Assembly (NCBI GenBank): GCA_963922205.1
Contig: CAWUHX010000047.1
Span: 930,001 to 994,000 of the forward strand
Origin: Romanomermis culicivorax
Taxonomy: Eukaryota; Nematoda; Enoplea; Mermithida; Mermithidae
DNA: 64,000 nucleotides
Reading direction: 5' to 3'
Part shown: one piece after another, positions 43,509 through 55,100 of the stretch
Layout of the letters: each line of letters begins with the position of its first letter
Position numbering within the stretch: the first letter of the stretch is position 1
Notes under the pieces: generated by a model
Database searches by the model: none
Seen by the model: the letters and a program-made list of their open reading frames with translations, nothing else
Told to the model about the DNA's origin: nothing
Position numbers and translations under genes: made by a program

Positions 43509-43567
43509 AAAAAATTCGTGGAAAAAACAACGTCGAAAAAGTCTGGTGCACGTACTACACTAATACC

Positions 43568-44160
43568 GCCTTGATGGCCTAGAAAAGCCAAGGCAGGTTT
43601 TAGTAATTTAGTAAACACTTGGGAGCTGAATAAAGGCCAAAGGGCATGCATGTGAATTGATATGAAATATTATCCCATTGGGAACACAAGAATTTTCTGT
43701 CAGCTTGGTGGATAGGGACTGAAAAATAAGCATTTTTTAGATCAATTTTTGCCATAAAATCGTTAAGATTGAGGATATCCGTTAGCATGAAGATTCCTTC
43801 CATTTTAAAATGCTCATAGTTCATGAAGGAATTTAATGGTCGAAGATTGATAAATGGCCGCATTTGGCTATTTTTCTTGGGCAAAAGAAACAATCTCGAA
43901 AACCACAAATCGTCTTTATAATTTTCATCAATTTTGCGTATAGCATCTTTCTTTAACAAGAAAGAAATTTCTTCAGAAACTAGTGATTTAAGATTAGAAG
44001 AGAATACAATTGGTTTGGGTTTTTTGATTTGTCTTGGAGGCTTTCTGACCCAATCTAGTCTTAGTCCCTTGACTGTGCTCAGGATCCATTGATCTGAAGT
44101 TAGTTTTGCTCAATTAGAAAAGGCGTGTTGAATCCGGCCAGCAGTAATTTCTGTTAGTTG
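43568..44160 (-). pseudogene. DIRS-type reverse transcriptase, N-terminal part
   Basis: Minus-strand DIRS RT sequence: WILSTVKGLRLDW, the frame SRLFLLPKKNSQMRPFINLR, MAKIDLKNAYFSVPI (motif A, catalytic Asp present), FTCMPFGLYSAPK, then, after a one-base frame change near 43620, FTKLLKPALAFLGHQG, where Merlin cuts it. It belongs with the fragments at 41798-41936 and 22420-23442. The element copies itself through RNA and integrates with a tyrosine recombinase instead of a DDE integrase. Confidence 0.8.
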
Positions 44161-44321
44161 TGCAGTTTGCAAACAAACACACTGAGACACATACTTGGTC
44201 TCATTAGATGACCAATTTTTGTCATTTCTATGATTTGCCATTTCTGGGCGTCAGAAAGTTGACGAATTTGGGTAAGACCCTCATGAAAGCCCATGACCCA
44301 TCAATGAAGTAGTCGATGAAG

Positions 44322-45330
44322 CTAATCTTCTGAAAGCATCATGCAGCCCATTTTTCTGCCCGCTGTCTTTTTAGCTGTTGCACAAAGATTTCCCAAAAAG
44401 TGGAGGAGGGCAAAGCATGGTTTTTGCATCCATCTTCTGACTGTTGGCCTACTCGGTAGGGATTGGACTGCTCGAAATCCCAGGGAGCAAGTGAGATTTG
44501 ATGCCCAAACCTGGAAGAATTTCGTAACATTGTTCATAGGTAATATCCTGTTGAATATAGCTGAGGTGATGTAAGCTGTGTTTAACAGCATTCATCATGA
44601 AATTAGGGTCAAAGGACCCACGTTCCTTCTCATTCAAAACTGCAATGAGAGGGAAGGCGCATTCTAGGATCGATTGGTGAAAAATTAGATTATGGTCGTC
44701 TTTTTTTATCAGCCATTTTTTGTCTCTTTCGATGTAGGACTTGATGTCCTCGTCCAGTATCAGTGCTAAGGCGGCCGGACAATTAGGAAATGATATATTA
44801 TTGTAGCGACTAGCTTGACCTTTGGAGGTTTCAAAATGGCCTCTCAACTCGAAGTTGGTAATCGACTGAGTTTCTGTCAGAAGAATCATATCTGGCGTAA
44901 TATCCTCCGAAAAAATTGGAATTTCAGCTTGTAAAGCTGCTGAGGTTGATCCTCTAAATGAACCTCCCCATCAAAGGATGCAGGTTTATCTACTTTGGAG
45001 GCTGTTTCGAGATGCGCCCCACGACTTTCTTCAGTCAAAGACTTGAGTGGTGCCTCAACAGAGGATGTAGTCACCCCAGGTTCCAAGGAACGCTTTTTCG
45101 TCGAAGGAATGGGTGACCTCAATCTACTTTTTGAATTCAAAAGTGAAGACGATGAGGAAGAAGACGAAGATGTATGACACAATTTTCGGCCAAAATTACT
45201 GTTGCTGTGCAGACTTCTAGGATGGCGGCTATCATAATTTCTGGAACGTCTAGTAGAAGTATGACGAGATGACCAATTAGAGGCACACCGTTTGCTAGAG
45301 CGAAGAGAACTGAAGGAACATATGGCCTTC
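44322..45330 (-). pseudogene. DIRS-type element ORF1 (gag-like)
   Basis: Two minus-strand frames, 45182-44886 (extendable upstream to about 45320) and 44889-44449, that abut and are in different frames. The first is Ser/Arg-rich (HTSSSSSSSS, RLRSPIPSTKKR). The second is helical ([39 protein letters not shown]), followed by further broken pieces to about 44322. Composition and position upstream of the RT match the gag-like ORF1 of DIRS/PAT elements; no zinc knuckle is seen. Confidence 0.6.
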
Positions 45331-46180
45331 TATGTAATTAACACAAGGCTTTTGCTGTAGGATTTTTTACACAATCGTGAGAGTTAATTTAGTAGGCTTA
45401 CAAATTTCCAGTTAGCAGGAAATAGTGCCTGCTCTCCACTCTTTATTCTAGCATTTTCAGGAAAACAGACTGTGACTTTCCGAGGCTCATTTGAAAATGA
45501 AACCACTATATAATATCGTGTTATACAAATGTGAATTCCTGTGGGTCTTTATAGTCAACATGTGACAAAAAGACAACGACTTACAGTACAGATTTTTTAT
45601 TTGCATAAATATATTTTTGCGTCTTTGATGTTGATTCCGAAAAAATGTACTATAGTCAGCATTCATTGACTGGACTGGGCTTATCATCTACATCAAAGCA
45701 AATTTAATGTTTTCGGCGAACATTTTAGTATTGCCCCAAGGACTTTTGATGATTGGCCAAAGAAGCATAGATGAACAGCGATTTCACAAAATGAATGATT
45801 TTCCAATACTGTTGTTTTGACAGCTGCTCAGAAAGCATGATTTTGAAATCAGCAGTGACATTTACATATGATGAAAATTCTGTTCGAAACCGAAGCTCCA
45901 TACGATTTTAAAATTTTAAATGCCGTCTTATCAGGCAAAGTTTTAAAAAACGTCAACACTTTAATTGGAAATATTTTCACGGTGTTCGTCATTGGGGTAC
46001 GAAATTTTTCGTTTGAGTGAATATACGAGAGCCAGAGCCTGTTCCATTATATGCGCATTTATATTGTAGAAATCCGAAAACAAACTGTTTTGTACAGCAA
46101 TCAGTTGATACATCTACCACGTTTGGCCAAACACACTATAAATAATCGCCATAAGTCATGTCCAATCACTTCCACGATGC
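45331..46180. other. Spacer between the transposon nest and the lustrin/Kunitz gene
   Basis: No gene recognised. The right terminus of the DIRS-type element must lie in the first part, but no copy of the 21.8-22.4 kb terminal repeat could be found here. Confidence 0.45.
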
Positions 46181-46186
46181 TTTATT
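46181..46186 (-). promoter_or_regulatory. Poly(A) signal overlapping the stop codon
   Basis: The minus strand reads GAATAAAGC: TAA at 46184-46182 is the stop of the last Kunitz exon and lies inside AATAAA at 46186-46181. Confidence 0.5.
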
Positions 46187-49100
46187 CGAGAAAATCCCAT
46201 TTCCGCTTTTTCCGCCTTCTGTATGCCGTGCCGCTGCAAACGGTCGAACATTCCTGCATGGACGAAAAACTGTTCAAATTGCCGCCGCAGCCGTTGAATG
46301 TGAAAGCCACGCACGATTTACTAGCCCGATCGTAGGCGTAGCGAATAGTCGGCGGTTCGTGACACGGCATGCCCCAGTCGATGGACAAGGCGCAAAGTTC
46401 GGCTGAAATATGTGCTCAAAAATAAATACGTTACAACGTGAATTTAGCAAAACTAACTTTTCGGAAATTCTGCTTATTGTGAAAAATGATAATCAAATAA
46501 AGCTCTGAGAATTTACTTTGGACACATGTAGTAATAATGACTCAAAACGAAATTGGTAATAAAGTACAGTTTGAGGATTTACTGCATCTACAAATAACGG
46601 CTTAAAGTAGAAAAATGACTGATATTTCGGAATATATCACTTAGCGTTTCACAATAGGCAACATTTCGGAAAAACTTGTTGAAAATGGAAGTGCAACATA
46701 GAGATAGAGTTACAGAATCATGCAAGTAGCAGACACAAATGCACCAACAAACACTGACCTCTATTCTAATTATTCGTTTCAATGTACAAGTAAGGTTTGA
46801 ATGGACTTTACTAGAGATCTTAAGGTTCCTGATTTTTCAACTTCGCAGATAGATCTTTCAGTGTCAAAAATACATCTGAAAATCGCTTGAGATTTATCGG
46901 AAGTAGATAACTTCTTTCTTTATACTACAAACAAAATTTTTAAATACTTATTACAGCCCAAGAGTTTGTAAAGCTACTAGAATTCAAGGTCACCAGCAAG
47001 ATCTCATGTCTCGACTCTCGCACTATTACGTGGCAAGACCTGAAAACTTCCTGCAGGAATCTAAATCTTCAAGAACGCCAATTAACAAGCGCCTTATATA
47101 CGAGAATGAAAATAAAATTTTATGGAAAAATGAAACGTTTCATCATTAACGAGCAGTAAATTATGAGAATAATTTTTCGTGACTTTTATCCAGTGCACTT
47201 GTAGATAGAGGGAAAGTTTTATTTGAACAAAATACACGACAAGAAAAAAACCAGTTTTTCGAGAGAAAACGTCCATAAAATTTTAAACGCAAACACGACT
47301 TTTGGACAGGATTACAGTAAATAATAGTGAATGTGGTGAATGTAGAGTGGAGGGACAATCAACATGATTACCTTGAAGAATCTAACAAAGCGTTGACATG
47401 CATTCTTAGAAGATAGAACCCCTGACCAGTCAAAACGTCGAAAGAGTGGTAAGTGATAATTCGCGTAGAAAAGATATGATCACTCCAAAAAGCCAACTAC
47501 GAGTAGATAATCGTTGCTAAAAATTGTGATTTTTGGCTACAATGAGCATAAATTACGAAAAAAGCAAGAAACGACAGGCATTACTCAGCTCAGATTGCAC
47601 AATCAAATGTAGTAGACAAAGATCTTAGTAAAATTAGACCAACATTTCTAATCGGAGGCAGTGTTGAAGCGTCCGTCAAAACCCAGTCCCGTATTGGACC
47701 TAAGAAGATCATAATCCCAATCCATAATTTGGAATCGGGAACGTCAGCAAAATGCTACGAAGAACAAAATATTGAAGTATAACCATCTGATCTGTGACAC
47801 TAGATTCTTATCGTTCACGTCTTACCGGTTTGAGCTAATGCCGCCTGTTTGAGATGTCGTCGTGACATGAATTCACAGGAAGACGTTTTTCAAATCATAG
47901 AGTAGCCAATCTATCGCTTTAGAATAAATCCACCAAAACAAATCTCAATAATTTTAAGGAACTGCAACAATGTAATCAGCTCTCATTTTGCTCACAGTGC
48001 AAAATTTTAGACTACCACCGACTGATGTCATTGAAATGATCCAAACTGATTCCGATCTTTTGAATCAATATTGCTTGCAATATTATTGCGGCAATACTGG
48101 GTGAGAAAAATCTTCCGATGTAAATTCTAATAGCAGTATGCATTCAATAGCTAGAATAAAAGTTGCGTAATCTAAAGCCATACTTCTGCTCGGCGAGCAA
48201 AAAGTTCATACTTCTGCTCGGCGAGCAAATTTATCCAAGCATGCTCGACGAGCTTCTCCGAGCACAGCTCGCCAATCATGCTCGAAGATGCTCAGTGAGC
48301 CCTAACGTCCTTGTAATCAGATGATTAAACATTCCACAGGAATTCTTTTTCACCAACAAGTCCAATAAGTTCAAATCTTCCATCATCTGATAATTTTTTT
48401 CGAATAAACATGCCAAAAACTTGAAAGCAAAAAATGAAATTCCACAAATAAATCCTGTGATTAGCGATATATCGGACTTTTTGACTCGATATGCTACCCG
48501 ATGCTGCCCGATATTTTCTGACCCGACCCGAAAAACTCTTAGCCCGATCCGTTATCCTGGATGTCTGTGTGTATAAAGGGTCCCGGGTCAAAGAATTCAG
48601 TTAATCATTTTCACTATTAAAAGAAGAAAAAAATTTATTCTTCATTCGAGATTAAAATTAAGTCATTATTACATACATTTCAAAAATAAAGCTTTCTCGG
48701 CAGTTTTCCCATGAAGGTAGTGGACGAGTTGTGAATGACTAATATTGACTTTTTTAAATATCGGCCGATCACTTTTGGTTATTTGTGATAAGAAAAACGT
48801 TGAATAAAATGACAATATGATTTTTTCCTTCAATGCATTATGAGTGATGAATAATTTTTAACCCTCACCTGAAATAGTATGCTAAAAATCGTTCTATTTC
48901 CCTAATTTATGTAGAATTATTCAACAATATCATGTTAAAAAGCAATGATATGGTGTCAAAAGCTTTTTGGGATAAAATACAGTTACAAAGGGAGTATTCC
49001 GACAAGGAATGAAATTTGAGCCTCAGATAGCACTAACACAAACTAATAATCATACTTATTGATAAAACTATAATGCAAGCACATTTTCACCACTTTCTTT

Positions 49101-52100
49101 TGGCCCATGTAGGGCCGCATTGTGTGTTTAATCAACTTAGCCTCAACTATATTCGAACCAAAAAGTTCTATAGTGAAACTTTGGTGTAAACAATGTGGTA
49201 CCGATGTTGGTCATTCTTCAATTTACAAACATTTGATAAAAAAGAGACAAAAATTGTACTCCACCTGAGAGGTTCTCAAAGAGCAGTTTTTGAGATTAAG
49301 CAAAAAAGTGAAATTGCAAAAAAATATTTTTTCCGCAGACAAGAGGGGCATATCATATTTGGCTGTCATTTCAGATTTTCTGATCTATTTTCAATGATCT
49401 TAGGTCATTTGATTTTCGTTTTTTGCATTGAATAAGAGAAGATTTTGTTTATTTCTCATTTATATTGCTTCGCTTCATTTATCATTTCTCAAAACAGCAA
49501 CTGGTATTTAAAAGCAATAAGATATGTCATTTCTCATTTCCAACGTTTATTTACACTAAAAAATTGAAAAATAAACAAGTATGTCACATGGCGAGCACGT
49601 GCTTGTGTTGCACTTTATGAACTGAACATAATTTTTTTGATCCGTTATCCGGTTTGCTATGAATCGGGTGGGATGTCTCTGACTCGACTCGACCCCATAT
49701 TCTCTAGCCCGATACATCCCTACTACCGATCGATCAGAGCGGCAGCTCAATTTTAAACCACATATTACAATATGAGTCCCAATTCGCATTGGTCGCGCCC
49801 ACCTTGTTCAATTTTGGAATGAATTAGCCCAGCCTGGACGTGCCCATACTTATAACATGTGTTGCTCGCCGAGCATGCTCGGAGGAGTAGACAAATTTTC
49901 TACTACCCCGAGTATGCTGGGCGAAAAAATTTTCTTAGCTCGGGGTCCTGCCCCCCGGGCAAATATTTTCTCCCCGAGCATGCTCGGCGAGCATCTTGCT
50001 GGAAGCTGTGCTCACCGAGCATTTCCGAGCACAGCTCCGAGCATGCGCGGCGAGCATGCTCGCCGAGCTACGAGCAGAGGTATGAACCGGGCTTAACAAG
50101 TATGTATCGACCTCATCATATGACATATCATTCGTTTCTACGGCCACTGGCCAGTGTTTTTTGCACCGTGCAAAAGATTCTGAAATAGTCTTTTCACAGG
50201 ATACACATTTTGCACTCAACTAATGAAGCAGGTTAGCAAGTATTCCTGTAGTACTTGTGAAGTATTATATGTTCCACATAATTCGAAAACTGAGCTGCAT
50301 TCGTTAGGATGCATAGGGTTTTTTCCTGCATGACTGATTATTTTATGAAGCACTTGATAAAAATAAACTGGGAAGAATATTATCAGAAATTTGTGACTCA
50401 GTTATCAATTTAGTTGCGCGCAGGTTATAGAATATCAATTTTGAAATGGCAGATGCAGCGAGCCGATGCGACCGACTACAAATTTTTTCCTATAATCTGG
50501 TTAAAAGCACTAAATGTCAATAATTTTTATCCAAATCAAAATTGGGTAAGTATATTGTTCCTTTGATTTTAGCCGCCCCGTTGTCGTGAAAAATTCGATT
50601 TTTTCCTACAGAATAAACTTTTCAACTCTGTGAAAATTCCGTGTTAATTTGAACCTTTTTTCAGCGACATAATTTTTCGATGTCTTCTAGTAGAACGCAA
50701 TAAAAAAAGTAGAAATCAAAAAAATACAATTCCCATTACAGTCCATCGACCTCACAACTGTCGCCCTTTTTTTGATTCCAACTTTTCAGGATCTGTTGTA
50801 AACGGTGTTGAGCACGAAAGTGTCAAGATGAAATTATTCAGGCTGCCATAGTACCATATATGCACGTGAGGGGTTTGGGGGGGTTTGATCTTCAGCAGAC
50901 TAAGATCGACCCTCAGCAGATTCTTGCTGACCCCAGTAGATTTAACTACCCCAGCAATGATTGAGAAGATGATGAAAAAAATGAGCTAAAGAGAAGAAAA
51001 AGTTGTCGTAAAAATTGAAATGATGCTGCAGTTTGACAATTTTTCTAAACAAATCATACTTGGTTCCAAGAAAGTAACATGAAAACCTTAAAAAGTGATG
51101 TCTAAGCAAATAATTTCACATATCTGACTAATATAAGTTGAAGAATATGCTGCTTGGATGTTAGAAAACTTTCTGAAACCTTTCTTTTCGTTATCAAGAA
51201 TGAAAAAAATTTGTATTCCGTCCCTGTCCTGGCTGACCCCCAGCAGAATTTCTATGCTGTGCATGTATGCATAGTACCCTGGGAAGTTTGCCGCTTTGGA
51301 CTTTACTGACGGGGCTATGGCCTACTCAAGCTTTCGAGACTGAAAAATAAGCTAAACTTGAAAAGCAACAAACTAGATTACCGGGACAAATACGTTCGCA
51401 TTCGTCCAAAGTTTCGAAGTTATTCTGATTTCCACCCAAACCGAAATATTCGAATTGTTCGCAAATTTTCCTATCCGAATTGTAGTACCACCGCTGCAGC
51501 CGCCATGTTCCAGTTCCTGGTGCCAACGGCACGGTGCATGCTAACGTTGCTGAAAAAAGAGGCTCAAGAAAAAAGATTGGCTACACTAAAGCTTCCTCTT
51601 ACCTCCGGGGCAACAGACAGTGGATTGCGGAGTGGCGCCGACGTGGCACCAGAAATTGACGGGACATACATCTTTGTTGGCGGTGCTGCAGAATACGGTT
51701 TGGTTTGAGAAGGCGGTGGCCGGCTGACCGGTGCAAGGGTTGGTGTATTCTATTAAAAAGTCAGAAATTCGGTTTTTTGGAGTGTAACAACAAACAAATA
51801 CTAATAATGGAAGATTTCTTGCCATACATACTGTTGTTCAAGTGAAACACACGTTCATCTCAATGCTTTTTGATGTTGCGTGCTGGCGAGTGCCTGTTGG
51901 GTTTTCTATCCCCCCCCCCAAATAGAAGGACCTTTAGTATTGTATAATTCAAGTTGCAAAGGAGTATAGTAACAAATGACAGAAGAATAAGTATCATCGT
52001 CAAGATCGCTTTTTACAATCTTTTACTAAAAAATTGTTAAAGGTCAGTTGAGTATGCTCACAAATTTTCAGTCCTATGTGACATACGGTCCAGCAGATTC

Positions 52101-55100
52101 TCATTAGGGCATGTAACAGAACTCGCCTTGCTCTTTCCTTATTTAGAGAAAATAAAAAAGAAATAAAGAAAACGAAAAAATACACATAAAACGAGTAAAG
52201 CTCAGAAAAATGAAAATAAGCAAGCACAAGAATTAAAGCGAAACATGGTATGAACAAGAAACAGTTTCATAATCGAGACAACATAAGTATGGAGAACAAG
52301 AAATTGAAAAATACAGGAAAAGAGAAACTTCATATTACCTCCACAAGCCATTTCGCACAATTCTAAAGATTCAAAATTATTTTCGTTTCCTTTGGCACCC
52401 GAATATTCGAAAGGCACGCAACGTTTCGCGTTTTGATCGAAGTAAAATCGATTCAATTTTCGGACGCCCTGGCCAAACGACGATGGTAAGGCACAAACGT
52501 TGTCGGTCGTTTTGGGGCAACAGACGGTGGAAAATTCCTCATCTGAAGTGCCTACGTGACACCAATAGCCCAACGGGCAAGTGGCCGATATAAGATATTG
52601 GTCACAGGTTAGAGGAGTGCCACTTCGGGTTAACAGAGGTTGACCGAGCGAACAAACGTTGAAGTCGGGTTCAGCTGTGGTGAATGGCAAATCAATAGTC
52701 TATTTTGTGACAATTACAGAGTTGATAGAACCAGTTCGAAAGTGATGAGCGATCACATTGCTGATTCGTAATTACCGTAGAAGTCAAATACAGTATTTAT
52801 TCTAATAAAATCCGTGAGCCTAATTATTTTTTTATACTTTTCTTTTTATATTATTTTATTACTACGTTTCCATATTTTAATATTATATTTCAAATATTTT
52901 TTCACAGAGTAACTAATAAAATTCTCAGCAGTTGAACATTGTTGACATAAAAACCTCAGTAAGACAAAAATCACAACTTTCACTGAGCTGAAGTTATCAG
53001 TTTGACCAGCGATTTTTGTAGCACAATCCATGAAAACCACTCGTTTTCATACTGCATTCTATGAGTGGACAAGTTCTATTAAAGTTTACAACTCTCTGGT
53101 GCGGGTTCTATTAGAAGGCGGGTTGTATTGGAGGACGGATTTTTATTATAATAAATACGGTACTTCTTGTTTATTTTTTAGAAAGTTCGTAAAAAGTGAA
53201 ACCGGAAAGCGTGTAATTAAAATAAAAAAATAAAAATAATTAGAAATAATGAAAAAATAATAAAATAATAAAAACGTTCTATAGAACCGTAAGCTACCAA
53301 AAGCCTACCTACCAAAAAAGCTAAAAGCAAAAATATTTTTGCGATGTCATGAAGGGAATAATGCAAAAAACGATGCCCTCAGGTGCCCAAAAATGATGCG
53401 CTCCCAAAATGCTGCAGACAGGGCGCCAATCGACTGATCTGGTCGAGACCTATATCAAGATTTCAAATGAAGTAATAATATTCTTTTTGACGAACCTGAG
53501 CTGTAGACATTGTGCCAGTAATCGTTTCACTTAATATCCGATGGATAAATGAAAAAATGATAAATCATAAAAAATGCAGTCACCCAGCTGAAAACGTCTG
53601 AATTGAAAACTTTCAAGGAATGAATAGCATGAGAAAACCAAATCTTGACAATAGAAACTTTCGTCAGTACTTCATTTCATTGTAGATAAAATTTACACTG
53701 ATCGTGAGTGCTCACTACCTTAATAAACGAGAGTCTTGAAATTGTGTTGATCAAAAAGTAGCTAGCTTCAAAACTCAAAACCCAACCAAGCTATTACTTC
53801 CGATTATGGTTCCATAGGTAACACTCTATTTCATGCAGCAGTATTTGCCAAGTTGTATATTTCCAACAAAAATGCTGAATTTTTCAGCTAGTATTACAGT
53901 AAGAATCATGCCCATCATGAAGCAAAATAGATAATCAAATATCAGCGTTGGTTATTGCCCCACATGACTACATACATCATCAATTTTCTTGGCTGTCTAA
54001 CCTTTTCAAGCGAATTGAAGCCTATTAAACATTTTCAAGAAGCCAGCAATGACTTGCTGTCGATTCAAATCTCCTCATTCTCCCTTCGGTTTAAGGAAAA
54101 CGTTTAAGAGGAGCATATCGACATATGAAGTGTTTTGTCTTGATCTCTTTCAACCTGCCTTAACATTAAAAAGCTACAACTCGAATAGTCAATAGAATAG
54201 AATGAGAATAATATCGATATCGAATTGAAAAGCAAGTATTGTGTAATAATTTTTGGTGACCACAATATTTCATCAAGTGAGAGGTTCTATCGAACTATTT
54301 TGAACTGCAGTGATTTAATAAAACACAAAGAAATGAAAATAATATGAACGAAGAATGCCAGTTCTGGTTTCTGTCAGTGCTACCAAAACAGTTTTGTACT
54401 GTAAAAGACAGACATGTCAAATTTCAAGATGGGAGCTGCTGAAAAAATGAATAGAAGTCATTTCATATACAAACACTTTTTCGCAAGTGGTCGTAAGCAC
54501 GACTATCAAATAGATATAAACAAACATTTTCAACTTGCTTTTGCATTTGGTTTCGCATTCTTCCAAATTTAGGAAATTGTTTTGATTCCCTCTCAAACCA
54601 CTGTAAGTGAAAAATTCACATTTCTTGGACAGCGAATTATAAAAATATCGAGTCAATGCGGCACCACCCGTTCCTATTGCTAGCGGTTCGGTGCAGACGT
54701 TCGGTGCAGCTAAATGTATACAGGGAAAGACTTCATAAGATTTTATAATCCTCCGTTTAAACATCAGGTTTACCTTTGTCACAGCAGGTTGTTGAACTGC
54801 TCGTTGCTCCGATATGACACCACTGATTTCCAGGGCATATTGGATTCAATATTGAGCAGCCAGAAGTTGTGACAGGAGCAGATACGCAAGGATTCTCTTC
54901 ATGTTGAACTTAAAGTTCAAAATATGTCATACTGCTAAACCCGGTACTGAAGACCAACATACTGAGGCAAGTGGATTCACAATCTTCTTTAGATAGAAAA
55001 TTATTTTGATTGCCTTGCAGGCCTTTGTAAACGAAATGTTTGCACTGTTTGGCGATCGAGTCGTAAAACCACCTCGTCAATTGAAAAATGCCAGTTCCTT

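Larger units (their letters stand above)
41937..43567 (+). mobile_element. Merlin (IS1595/ISXO2-type) DNA transposon, 1631 bp
   Basis: Terminal inverted repeats of about 28 bp: the left end GGTATTAGTGTAGTATGTGC is matched by the reverse complement at 43540-43567 with one change. Nine-base direct flanks GCCTTGCTG (41928-41936) and GCCTTGATG (43568-43576) agree at 8 of 9 positions, the duplication length expected for Merlin. It carries a broken transposase on the plus strand and a tRNA-like block near its right end. It interrupts the DIRS RT. Confidence 0.88.
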
